This document shows, piece by piece, positions 8,738 to 17,168 of a stretch of 64,000 nucleotides of DNA. Below the pieces are notes generated by a model, which was not told the origin of the DNA, made no database searches, and worked only from the letters and a program-made list of their open reading frames with translations. The translations under genes and the position numbers were made by a program. Source of the DNA: CBDAUN01 sp965214615 (lineage in GTDB: Bacteria; Pseudomonadota; Gammaproteobacteria; Arenicellales; JAJDZL01); the NCBI GenBank assembly GCA_965214615.1, contig OZ243952.1:868001-932000 (forward strand), read 5' to 3'. Every line of letters begins with the position of its first letter. Positions within the stretch are counted from its first letter, which is position 1.

Positions 8738-9598
8738 ATGGCAGAATCTAAACCACGTCCGAGAAGATCATTTATTTTTACGCCAGGCCTGCGTCCGGAC
8801 ATGTTTCCCAAGGCGCTGGCATCGGGTGCGGATATTGTCTGTGTTGAATTGGAAGACGGTATTGCGCCAAAGGATAAGGACGAAGCCCGAAGACGGGCTC
8901 TTGCGCTTTTCGAGCATCCTCAGGATAACGACGGGGTGGAAAGGATCGTGCGAATCAACTCGATTCGCGAGCGCTTCGGAATCGAGGATGTTCAGGCGAT
9001 ATTGGCCAGTCAAAATCCGCCGCCTGCGATCATGATGCCGAAAGTCCGTACACCCGACGAGGTGGTACAGTTGGACTGCCTGTTGGCCGAAGCAGGTCAC
9101 GGAACTGCCCTGCACGTAATCATCGAAACCAATGAAGGGCTTGAAGCGGCGCACGAGATTGCGCAGTGCTCTGACAGAATCGAAGCGATGTTTTTCGGCG
9201 GCGTGGATATGGCAGCTGAACTGCGCTGCAAGAATGCATGGGAGCCGCTGGCGTATGCGCGTGCCCGCGTGGTGCATGCGGCAGCCAGCGCCGGACTGGA
9301 TGTCATCGACGTGCCGTATCTGGATCTGGATGACCCGCAAGGCATGCGCGTCGAAGCGGAAAAGGCGCGGGATATGGGGTTTGCCGGAAAAGGCGCAATT
9401 CATCCCAAGCAGATTGCTGCGCTGAACGAGGTGTTTACACCGCCTGATGCCCAGATCGCCCGTGCATACAGGATCATTGCCGAGTTCAAAGCCGCGGATA
9501 CCGGCCTCGTCGTGATCGACGGCAAGCTGATCGAAAAACCGGTGTTGCGCGAAATGCATCGCATTGTCGCGATCGCCGATAGAATCGAGGGCGGCTGA
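8738..9598 (+). CDS. CitE/HpcH-family CoA-ester lyase
   Basis: Protein of 286 aa with the TIM-barrel HpcH/HpaI/CitE fold: 'RSFIFTPGLRPDMFPKAL' at the N-terminus, 'CVELEDGIAPKDKDEAR' near 40, 'MMPKVRTPDEV', 'IIETNEGL', 'FGGVDMAAEL' and 'GKGAIHPKQIAALN' near 220. Relatives include malyl-CoA/beta-methylmalyl-CoA lyases, malyl-CoA thioesterase and the citrate lyase beta subunit, all acting on (3S)-hydroxyacyl-CoA in the cytoplasm; the substrate cannot be fixed here. The ATG at 8738 has GGAAGAG upstream; an upstream frame to 8690 is not family sequence. It lies between a GcvT-like gene and a GST gene on the same strand. Confidence 0.85.
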   Translation: MAESKPRPRRSFIFTPGLRPDMFPKALASGADIVCVELEDGIAPKDKDEARRRALALFEHPQDNDGVERIVRINSIRERFGIEDVQAILASQNPPPAIMMPKVRTPDEVVQLDCLLAEAGHGTALHVIIETNEGLEAAHEIAQCSDRIEAMFFGGVDMAAELRCKNAWEPLAYARARVVHAAASAGLDVIDVPYLDLDDPQGMRVEAEKARDMGFAGKGAIHPKQIAALNEVFTPPDAQIARAYRIIAEFKAADTGLVVIDGKLIEKPVLREMHRIVAIADRIEGG

Positions 9599-9831
9599 TG
9601 CCGTGTCGCGGTGCATGCCGGTATTTGCTGAAAGGATGCCAGGCATATCTTTCAGATCAGATCGGGTGCGCTTTTTAAAAGCCGAGCCACTTGATTCGAC
9701 TCGAAATATCGAAATGTTGTTGCGCAAGCGAGCGAGGCAGCAACTGTGAAGTTGTCGTTAGAGTACTTGGTTGGGGCATGTATAGTATTCCTATTGGCAA
9801 ATAAGAGAATGAATTGAGGCGGCTTAAGAAG

Positions 9832-10470
9832 ATGTATAAATTATTCTACGCGCCTAAGAGCGCATCAATGGGCGTGAGGGTGATGCTGGAGGAGATTGGC
9901 GCGCCCTATGAACTGATCCACACCACGGTTGATATGGACAAGCCTCGCCCGCCTGAGCAGCTGGCGATCAATCCCAACGGCTGGTTGCCGGTTCTGGTCT
10001 GGGATGGCGGCGCCATGTACGAATGCGCCGCAATAGCGATGTACTTGTGCGACCGGCATTGCGATGCGCGGCTGGCTCCGGCTGTTGACGATCCGAGCCG
10101 TGCGCTGTACTTGCAAACGCTTGTCTATTTCTCCAACTCGGTTCAGAATGCTTATCAGCTGACATACTACCCCGACCGATTTGCAAACGCTCCGGCGGAT
10201 GAGCCAAGTGCGCTGCAGCGCGGCATACGGCGTCTGCGTGAAACCTGGAGTGTGATAGACGATCAGATCGGCGAGAGACAATGGGTGCTTGGCGACCGAT
10301 TCAGCGTGGCCGACATATACCTGTTCATGCTCACCACCTGGCTGCGCTCATCCATAGGACACCCGTGTATCGAAGAATTTGCCAACGTCAAGCGCATCGC
10401 AGATGTGGTCGTTCAGCGTCCTAGCGTACAGCTTGTCTACGAAGCTTGGATTTCAAATCCGGAGTATTGA
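9832..10470 (+). CDS. Glutathione S-transferase family protein
   Basis: Protein of 212 aa. An N-terminal thioredoxin-like domain (about residues 1-78) is followed by an all-helical C-terminal domain (about 90-205). Visible marks are 'FYAPKSASMGVRVMLEEIG' (the likely active-site Ser near residue 8), 'NPNGWLPVLVWDGG' with the cis-Pro, 'YECAAIAMYL' where the usual Glu-Ser-Ala is Glu-Cys-Ala, and 'VLGDRFSVADIYLF' (N-capping box) near 150. GSTs conjugate glutathione to electrophiles or cleave ethers. With the neighbouring C1-transfer and oxidoreductase genes a catabolic role is plausible, but that is inference. Start ATG 9832 rather than TTG 9814. Confidence 0.85.
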   Translation: MYKLFYAPKSASMGVRVMLEEIGAPYELIHTTVDMDKPRPPEQLAINPNGWLPVLVWDGGAMYECAAIAMYLCDRHCDARLAPAVDDPSRALYLQTLVYFSNSVQNAYQLTYYPDRFANAPADEPSALQRGIRRLRETWSVIDDQIGERQWVLGDRFSVADIYLFMLTTWLRSSIGHPCIEEFANVKRIADVVVQRPSVQLVYEAWISNPEY

Positions 10471-10699
10471 TTCTCGATAGGCGCATGTTTGCACATCGGC
10501 AGTGGCAATTGCCGTGGCTCAAGCCTGACCGGCAACTATGGGGAATGATGGAAATGGCTCTGCCGGCACAGGATGCGAGTTCGAAAATGGAATCTATTGC
10601 GCCCATTGTTCCCGGGTCCAAGGCGTACACGGAAAATCCGAATCCGCGGTGCGTAAATGATTGCGACGGACACATAGTGAATGACCTGGCGGTTCGGCA

Positions 10700-12352
10700 A
10701 TGAGGTTCGACTATATCATCGTTGGCGCCGGATCTGCGGGTTGCGTGCTGGCCGAGCGGCTCAGTCGCGACGCTCGAACCAGCGTACTGCTGCTTGAGGC
10801 GGGTCCTGAAAATAATGCGCTGTCGTTGAAAATGCCAGCGGCTATGCTGACCAATCTCACCAGCACGAAGCACAACTGGGCCTTTATGGGAGAACCGGAG
10901 CCCGAGTTGAATGGCCGCCGAATGAAGCATGACAGGGGCAAGACGCTGGGCGGGTCTTCGTCGATCAACGGCATGGTGTTCATTCGCGGACACGCAAAGG
11001 ACTTCGATGGCTGGCAGCAAGCCGGCTGCGATGGCTGGGGATACGCGGACGTGCTGCCGTATTTCAAGCGCATGGAGAATTATTCGGGCGGCGAGGATGA
11101 ATATCGAGGCGGCAGCGGCCCGTTGCATGTTCATCGTCCCGAACCTGAAAACCCGCTGTTTCATGCTTTTTTGAGATCTGGGGACGAGGCCGGCTACCCG
11201 CATACTGATGATATCAACGGCTGGATGCAGGAGGGTTTCGGTCTTCTGGACTCCTCTGTGCATCGCGGCGAGCGCTGGAGTGCGGCGCGCGCCTACCTCG
11301 ACCTGGCTGCAACTCGGTCCAATCTGACTATTCAGACCATGGCGCACGTTCAAAGACTTGGCTTTGAGGGCAACCGTGTCGCCGGAGTGACCTATCTGCA
11401 CCAGAGCAAAGCCATTGCTGCCTACGCGCAAAGGGAAGTCATACTTTCAGCGGGCGCAGTAGGTACGCCCCACATACTGATGCTCTCCGGAATCGGGCCG
11501 GATGCACATCTTCGGGAGCTTGGCATCGACGTTGTGCTCGACCTCCCCGGTGTCGGGCAGAATTTGAACGACCACCCTGATTTTGTGCTGCAGTACGAGT
11601 GTTTGAAGTCTGTTTCTCTGTGGTCTAAAACCAAGTTCGCGGGACGTACCGCCGCCGGGGTGCAATGGCTGCTGACGAAGCGCGGCATATGCAGTTCCAA
11701 CCAGTTTGACGCAGTCGCATGCATTCGCTCGGCTCCCGGAGTCGAATATCCTGATATTCAGCTGACGATTACGCCGCTTGCCGTGGACAACCAGACATGG
11801 AGTACGATTCCGAGACACGCGTTCCAGATTCACGTGGGGTTGATGCGGTCGTACAGCCGGGGCAGCATCGAATTGTGCAATTCGGATCCTTCCAGCGCTC
11901 CGCGCATCCTGGTGAACTACATGCAGGACGCGCGCGACCGGGAGATGGTGCGCATCGGCATCCGCCTGGTGCGCGAACTTATCGGGCAGCCGGCATTTAG
12001 CGGGCTATGCGGAGAGGAGCTGTTTCCCGGTATCGGCGCGCAAAGCGACATTGATCTTGACAGATTCATTCGCACGCATTGCAGCTCGCAATGGCATTTG
12101 TCCGGTACTGCGCGGATGGGCGCGAAAGGCGATAGCGGAGCGGTTGTCGATTCCGAGGGCCGGGTGCATGGACTGCAAGGTCTGCGCGTGGTAGATGCGT
12201 CGATTATGCCGTTTGTGACGAACGGCAATACAAACGGCCCCACCATCATGATTGCAGAAAAGCTCGGCGATGCAATTATGGGAATTGAGCCGTTGCCGGC
12301 GATCGACACCGAAGTTTGGCAGCATCCCGACTTTGCAACCTGCCAGAGGTAG
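10700..12352 (+). CDS. GMC-family FAD oxidoreductase (choline dehydrogenase-like)
   Basis: Protein of 550 aa, the usual GMC length. The N-terminal FAD-binding motif is 'DYIIVGAGSAGCVLAERLS', with 'LLLEAG' after it. GMC signature 1 is 'GGSSSINGMVFIRGHAKDFD' near residue 85, signature 2 lies around 'SAGAVGTPHILMLSGIGP' near 252, and the catalytic His region is 'SSQWHLSGTARMG' near 460. 'NTNGPTIMIAEKLGD' is the C-terminal FAD contact. Members oxidise alcohols to aldehydes or acids, passing electrons to the respiratory chain or oxygen. BetA-like enzymes oxidise choline, but no betB or betI is present, so the substrate is open. Confidence 0.88.
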   Translation: MRFDYIIVGAGSAGCVLAERLSRDARTSVLLLEAGPENNALSLKMPAAMLTNLTSTKHNWAFMGEPEPELNGRRMKHDRGKTLGGSSSINGMVFIRGHAKDFDGWQQAGCDGWGYADVLPYFKRMENYSGGEDEYRGGSGPLHVHRPEPENPLFHAFLRSGDEAGYPHTDDINGWMQEGFGLLDSSVHRGERWSAARAYLDLAATRSNLTIQTMAHVQRLGFEGNRVAGVTYLHQSKAIAAYAQREVILSAGAVGTPHILMLSGIGPDAHLRELGIDVVLDLPGVGQNLNDHPDFVLQYECLKSVSLWSKTKFAGRTAAGVQWLLTKRGICSSNQFDAVACIRSAPGVEYPDIQLTITPLAVDNQTWSTIPRHAFQIHVGLMRSYSRGSIELCNSDPSSAPRILVNYMQDARDREMVRIGIRLVRELIGQPAFSGLCGEELFPGIGAQSDIDLDRFIRTHCSSQWHLSGTARMGAKGDSGAVVDSEGRVHGLQGLRVVDASIMPFVTNGNTNGPTIMIAEKLGDAIMGIEPLPAIDTEVWQHPDFATCQR

Positions 12353-12786
12353 CTGACATTTCTGAAGTTCGGGGGCGAATGAATGATCGGAGCTGTGACG
12401 GTTGGAAGCAGCAATCCGGATTGGTCTGCTGTGTTTTATGATGCTATCCTTGAACTGTTTGGTCTCATTCAAGTGTTTCGAGGCGAACGGTTTCCCGCCG
12501 ATGGACCTGAAGCCGTTCCCGAAGCGGTCGAATTCTAAGGCGGACTGCCTTTCGACGCAGCAGTGCGCTCCTGAGGCAACGGGACCATGATCGCCTTTGC
12601 CGCGAAATCGTTCCAGGCTGTTTACGGGTTTCACTCGATAGGCATAACAGGCGGCGCGGCCGACTATGGTGCGCCTGGACTGCGGAGGGAGGGGAAGGAA
12701 GTAGCACATGCTGCGCCTTTGCACGTCACCCCGTCGGCAATAGGGATATGTGCATTCTGCATTGATTCAAATCGTTAGGAGACGCC
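12353..12786 (+). other. Intergenic spacer between GMC and second GcvT-like gene
   Basis: About 430 bp without a convincing gene. Two short frames on the plus strand have no family resemblance and no strong ribosome site. A 'TTAGGAG' ribosome site for the next gene lies at its right end. No terminator or palindrome like the one at 7361 was seen. Confidence 0.5.
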
Positions 12787-13941
12787 ATGAACGATAGTTC
12801 CTACCCAGACCCGGCCCGGATCGTTTCTGTCTATACAGGCAGTTTCGAGTTGTCGCCGTTTCATGAGTGCTATGCCAACGAGGGCACGGTGCTGCGCTTT
12901 GCGGTCGGTCGGTATTTCTGCCATCACAACGGCGAGGATCCGGCGACCGGCTATTGGGGATACCGCCGCAGCGCCGCTTTGATTGATACGCCTGAGCGCC
13001 CGATCGAGATTTCGGGTGCGGATGCGGTTGTGTTTCTAGAACGCATTTTTACGCGGCGGATCGCCGATATGAAAATCGGTCAGGGGCGCTACGTGCTGGC
13101 GTGCACCGGGCAGGGCGGGCTGTTCATGGACGGCATCCTGTTCCGGATGGCAGAATCACGATTCTGGTTCGTGCAGGCCGATGGTGATTTTGATGCTTGG
13201 ATTTTGGCCCATCGAGTCGGCTTTCAGGTATCTGTGTCGGATCCGCGTTCCCGGGTATTGCAGATTCAGGGTCCGAATTCCTATCAGATCATGCACGCGG
13301 CCACGAACGCAGCGCTGGATGAGTCCTTCAAGTATTTCCGCATCGCAATGTTCAGCATCGGCGGTCAGGATGTCTATGTTTCGCGAACCGGGTGGACCGG
13401 TGAACTGGGGTATGAAGTTTATACGTTGGGAGAATCAACGGACTGTCCGAAACTATGGGATCATCTAATGCGCGTCGGAGTGCCGCGCGGCCTAGTCTTC
13501 AGCTCAATGCTGTCCATTAACATTCGCCGTATCGAAGCAGGCATTCTGGACAATCGCAGCGATTTCGATAGTACTATGACTCCGTTTGAGGCGGGATTGG
13601 GCAAATTTGTTGATTTTGGCAAGGAAGGCTTCATCGGCCGAGAAGCCTTGCTGGATGCCAGGCGCGATACGCGAATCTACGGTGTGCGTTGCGAAGGCGC
13701 AATTCCGGATGTCGGCGATGGAGTGCTCGATGCCGGCAGATTGGTCGGCCGAGTGACTACTGGAGCCTTTTCTCCTTTTCTTGAAACCGGGATTGGCTAT
13801 GTTCGCTTTGAATTCCCCGGGCAGTGGAGCGGCAGAACATTGGTTCTGCGTTCCTCGCGCAGTGGCGACGCAAGCTGCGACATCAGTAGTCTACCCTTTT
13901 ATGACACGGAAAAACGTCTGCCTCGAGAGTTATCACCCTAA
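12787..13941 (+). CDS. GcvT-like folate-dependent (amino)methyltransferase 2
   Basis: Protein of 384 aa, clearly a paralogue of the product of 7448-8629 with the same order of motifs: 'DTPERPIEISGADAVVFLE', 'GGLFMDGILFRM', 'LQIQGPNSYQIM', 'YVSRTGWTGELGYEVY' and 'STMTPFEAGLGKFVDFG'. It also has Met-Asp where T-protein has Asp-Asp. The two are diverged well beyond a recent duplication, so they probably act on different methylated substrates or form a hetero-oligomer. A strong ribosome site (AGGAG) is just before the ATG. It is the last gene of the same-strand cluster that starts at 7448. Confidence 0.82.
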   Translation: MNDSSYPDPARIVSVYTGSFELSPFHECYANEGTVLRFAVGRYFCHHNGEDPATGYWGYRRSAALIDTPERPIEISGADAVVFLERIFTRRIADMKIGQGRYVLACTGQGGLFMDGILFRMAESRFWFVQADGDFDAWILAHRVGFQVSVSDPRSRVLQIQGPNSYQIMHAATNAALDESFKYFRIAMFSIGGQDVYVSRTGWTGELGYEVYTLGESTDCPKLWDHLMRVGVPRGLVFSSMLSINIRRIEAGILDNRSDFDSTMTPFEAGLGKFVDFGKEGFIGREALLDARRDTRIYGVRCEGAIPDVGDGVLDAGRLVGRVTTGAFSPFLETGIGYVRFEFPGQWSGRTLVLRSSRSGDASCDISSLPFYDTEKRLPRELSP

Positions 13942-14350
13942 GGTGCAAGCTGACTCCTCATTTCAACTTTGGACGCTTACGCAGATAACCTTCCATTGTT
14001 CTGTCGGCGTTAACTGAATCTCAACGGCAATCCGTTGCAAATCAAGCTGTGGCGGAGACCAATCACCCTAGAATTGCTCTAGCCACGGCATACGCAAAAT
14101 TGGCTCTGTGCATATTCCGTAGTATGCGGCTTCGGTATCTGCAATCCCCTGACTTTGGAATTTTAGTGGTATCTGCTCGCCCGCCTGTTCAGGGTGCGTG
14201 GGCGGCGATAGCAATTCACATGTATCTTGAACGAATCGCAGGCTGCCAGCCGGCAGTGCATGTCGTCACGAATATTGCAAACCGCTTGGCGGCATAAGAA
14301 GTTCGTGCCGGCGTCGCGCCTGCAATCAGGCGCTTCGCCCGAACGCAGGA
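13942..14350. other. Intergenic region, no gene seen
   Basis: About 410 bp between the convergent second GcvT-like gene and the coiled-coil gene. Short frames are present but none has family similarity or a ribosome site. No clear terminator was found. Confidence 0.5.
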
Positions 14351-15088
14351 TCAGTGAGCGTCGATGCGCGGCGCCGCTCGCCGCGTTTGCTCAAGGTAAT
14401 ACCGCGGCGGAACGCTGCGGCCCCGCGCTTTCTCCATGCCGTAATCGTACCTCGGCGAAAAGCCCTTGGGCGGCTCGGGACAAATCAGCATCTCGTCGCT
14501 GAAAGTGATCAGCGTGATACCCGCATTCCATATCTTGTGCTCATAATCCGGATTCACTGCCGCGGCAACCAAAAACGGATACACCGGGGTCTCCGCATGC
14601 TCCGGATAATGCTGGCGAAATGCGCCGATCGACCTGATGATCTGCTTGACGTTTTTCTCGCTGAACGTGCGCTTGATCTCGAATACGAAAACCTCTTCAG
14701 GATCTTCTCCGCGCACCGCAAAGGCATCGAACTCGAAACCTCTTGCCTTCAGATTTTGATTTGCCCCCAGCGTTCCGCGAAATTCAGCCTTCAATTCGTC
14801 CTTGACGATCCGCTTGATCGCAGGAAGCGCGAGGGTCTCGATGAACTTGCCGCGGCTGCTGTCGATGACGCCGAGGTTCTTCAACACCTTGTCCAATTTC
14901 TTATCGAGCGCCTTGCTTCTCTCAGCTTCCGCCTTTCGCGTCTCGGCTTCCGCTTCTCGCATCTTGACGATCGACTCGGTGACTTCGACGATCGACTCGG
15001 TGACTTTGACAGTCGACTCTTTGACCTCGACGATCTTCTTTCTGTCTTCGATGCTCTTCTTTCTGTCCTCGATACTCGTTTCTAACAT
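14351..15088 (-). CDS. Coiled-coil plus PD-(D/E)XK nuclease-like protein
   Basis: Protein of at least 245 aa. Residues 1-70 are a highly charged heptad-repeat coiled coil encoded by 21-bp DNA repeats. The C-terminal half looks like the restriction-nuclease-like fold of DUF3782-type proteins: 'FEFDAFAVRGEDPEEVFVFE' then 'IKRTFSEKNVKQI' gives the D...E-x-K pattern near residues 118-140. Such proteins are abundant and of unknown role. The frame remains open and coiled-coil-like for 44 codons upstream of the listed ATG, up to a TGA at 15221-15223, without an ATG, GTG or TTG. The true N-terminus may therefore be lost or frameshifted. Confidence 0.6.
   Translation of the reverse strand: MLETSIEDRKKSIEDRKKIVEVKESTVKVTESIVEVTESIVKMREAEAETRKAEAERSKALDKKLDKVLKNLGVIDSSRGKFIETLALPAIKRIVKDELKAEFRGTLGANQNLKARGFEFDAFAVRGEDPEEVFVFEIKRTFSEKNVKQIIRSIGAFRQHYPEHAETPVYPFLVAAAVNPDYEHKIWNAGITLITFSDEMLICPEPPKGFSPRYDYGMEKARGRSVPPRYYLEQTRRAAPRIDAH
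14930..15085 (-). repeat. Imperfect 21-bp tandem repeats encoding heptads
   Basis: Successive 21-bp units share cores such as 'gacgatcgactcggtgact' and 'ttctttctgtcttcgatgct'. They translate on the minus strand to 7-residue repeats (SIEDRKK, IVEVKES, TVKVTES, IVEVTES, IVKMREA, EAETRKA). The repeat keeps the reading frame, so copy-number change would lengthen or shorten the coiled coil without a frameshift. Confidence 0.7.
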
Positions 15089-15223
15089 CTTGTCGAGTAT
15101 TCGGTGCTGCTCTTCGGTTGTTCGGCTTACTTCCTTTATGCCTGCCGAGTGTTCCTCGAATCGAATGTCGTTGTCATTCTGAATTCGCTTGACGTCTTCA
15201 AGTGTCTTGATTCTTTCGGATCA

Positions 15224-15752
15224 GAAAGTTTGCCGAATTGTCCGAGTGGTTTCATCGATCGCAGTTGCGCTGCCCTGTGCGTGCCGAAACTCCAACTGAA
15301 TTCATTGCATAATCGCGCTAATCCGAAGTACAAAAACGATATCAATCTTCTGGAAATGGTCGCTACTTTGCAGCAACGCCAACCTTGACATTGTCCAAAA
15401 TCGGTTAAGTTCAGACAGTTATTGCACAATTCTGCCCAGAAACGCTACAATAGTTGACCTAAGTCAGATCAAAATTGACGACATGTTCTGCGAGTTCATC
15501 TGAACTGAGATTGAATGCGTGCGAACAACTGGTCGATGATATTTGACGCCGCGTAAATCACAATGTCGCATTCGGCCTCGATTTTCAATACCGTTGCTGG
15601 GTTTTTTTCCTGGTTTGAACGGCAGGATGAAACACCGCAATTGACTGGTCAATTCCGGTGAGGGTAGGGCATTTTGATCAGACCCTCTGTGCCGACGGTA
15701 TGGTAAGTTGAGCCATTGCGTCGTATACTGAAAGTTGCTTTAAACTCTGAGA
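15224..15752. other. Intergenic region upstream of efflux operon
   Basis: About 530 bp between the divergent coiled-coil gene and the TolC-like gene. No convincing gene was seen; short frames on both strands lack family resemblance. It should carry the promoter of the efflux operon; a TATACT at 15724 could be a -10 box, but no good -35 stands 16-18 bases before it. Confidence 0.4.
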
Positions 15753-17168
15753 ATGCAGTCAGTGAATCGTAGCGGCAAAGTCTCGAAATTGGTCTCTTTG
15801 TTGACCATCCCATTACTCGTGCTTGCCTCGCAGGTCCCGGCAGCGGCAGATTCAGGCCCCGCTACTGTGCATGATTTGACGCTTAAGGATGTGATCAGGC
15901 GGGCGATTGAACACAATCGATCTCTTTTCGATATTCGCTCTGAACGCGCGGTACAGCGCTTTTCTCTGCAAGTCGCTGAAGACAGGTGGGATCCGCAATT
16001 TCAGTTGTCGCCGTTTGCAAGTCGCAGTCGCAGCGACCGCACGGCCGGGGGAAGTGCGCAGGTCAGTCTTCGCGTTCCGACCGGTGGAGAGTTCGCTTTG
16101 CGATGGGACGAAACGTTCTCGGATAAGCGCGAAGACAGCAGAACGCGCACTTTGAGTTTTTCCCAGCCATTGCTCAAAGGCGCTTGGAATGAAGTCGATT
16201 CTGCTCCGGTTCGTCAGGCGAGAATCGAAGATCAGATCAATGTACTCAATTTGCGGGAGGCGGCAGCCAACCTGATTGTCAGGGTGATCGGGTCGTATCG
16301 GTCGCTCATTGCTGCAACATTGCAGGTGCGGATTGGCGAGACTTCGCTGAATCGTGCGCATGAGCAATTGGATGCGACACGTGCGCTTATCGCAGCAGGA
16401 CGCGTTGCCGAACGCGAAGCTGTGCATTCCGAGGTTGTGGTTGCCAATAGGGAGTTAGCGCTAGCGCGAGCGCGCAACCGTCTGGCTGCGGCCAACTCCG
16501 AATTAGTCACAATTCTCAATTTGGGCACCGAGGCGTGGGTCAATCCGGTGGATGCGCTGGAAGCCAAACCGGGACAAGGCGACACGAATCTTGATCTTGA
16601 AGAGGTTCTTCATAGCCGAATCGACTATCAGAATGCGAATTTGAGGGTGGATATTGCCCGCATCAAGCTTTCACTTGCTCGCAACAACCTGTTGCCCGAC
16701 GTTTCATTGAGCTGGAAATCCACCCGCGACGATCCGGGGCGCAACACCGACTCCGAGGTGCAACTCAACGCAGTCATTCCGCTCAACGACCGCACTTCCG
16801 AACGTGACTATCGCAGCGCGCGCAATGAACTGGATATTGCAAAGAGAGGCCTGAGCGGGTTGCGCGACGAGATTGGAATCGAACTGCGCCAAACGATCAA
16901 TGATGCCGAAGTAGGTTTTCGATTGACACAGTTAGCGCGCAAGGCACGCGAATTGGCGGAAGAAAATCTGGCAATCGAAAACAAGAAGTTCGCACAAGGA
17001 CTTTCGTCATCTTCCGAGGTGGCCTCTTCAGAAGACGAACTGGTTCGGGCCGAACGGGACGAGGTCGACACAATCATTTCCTGGCTTGATGCTTTGACTA
17101 GACTCGACCGTACTTCGGGACGCACACTTGAGCGTTGGGGAATAGAGTTGGAGGCGATTGAACAGTGA
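15753..17168 (+). CDS. TolC-like outer membrane efflux channel
   Basis: Protein of 471 aa with a signal peptide (about residues 1-32, ending 'VPAAADS') and two outer-membrane-efflux-protein repeats rich in long amphipathic helices (about 45-240 and 270-460). The motif 'RVPTGGEFALRWDETFSD' lies in the first beta segment. TolC-type trimers form the channel-tunnel for tripartite export. It is the first gene of an operon: the next gene starts with GTG overlapping its TGA (GTGA at 17165-17168), then ATPase and permease genes follow. It should therefore work with those proteins. Confidence 0.85.
   Translation: MQSVNRSGKVSKLVSLLTIPLLVLASQVPAAADSGPATVHDLTLKDVIRRAIEHNRSLFDIRSERAVQRFSLQVAEDRWDPQFQLSPFASRSRSDRTAGGSAQVSLRVPTGGEFALRWDETFSDKREDSRTRTLSFSQPLLKGAWNEVDSAPVRQARIEDQINVLNLREAAANLIVRVIGSYRSLIAATLQVRIGETSLNRAHEQLDATRALIAAGRVAEREAVHSEVVVANRELALARARNRLAAANSELVTILNLGTEAWVNPVDALEAKPGQGDTNLDLEEVLHSRIDYQNANLRVDIARIKLSLARNNLLPDVSLSWKSTRDDPGRNTDSEVQLNAVIPLNDRTSERDYRSARNELDIAKRGLSGLRDEIGIELRQTINDAEVGFRLTQLARKARELAEENLAIENKKFAQGLSSSSEVASSEDELVRAERDEVDTIISWLDALTRLDRTSGRTLERWGIELEAIEQ

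Noticed and set aside
12402..12778. Two frames of about 62 codons between the GMC and GcvT-like genes
   Set aside because: No ribosome site or family features.
14930..15085. CRISPR-like repeats
   Set aside because: The 21-bp units are contiguous, imperfect and coding; there are no spacers.
15136..15429. Minus-strand frame of 97 codons upstream of the coiled-coil gene
   Set aside because: Translation does not resemble a protein family; it only matters as a possible source of a start for the coiled-coil gene after a frameshift.
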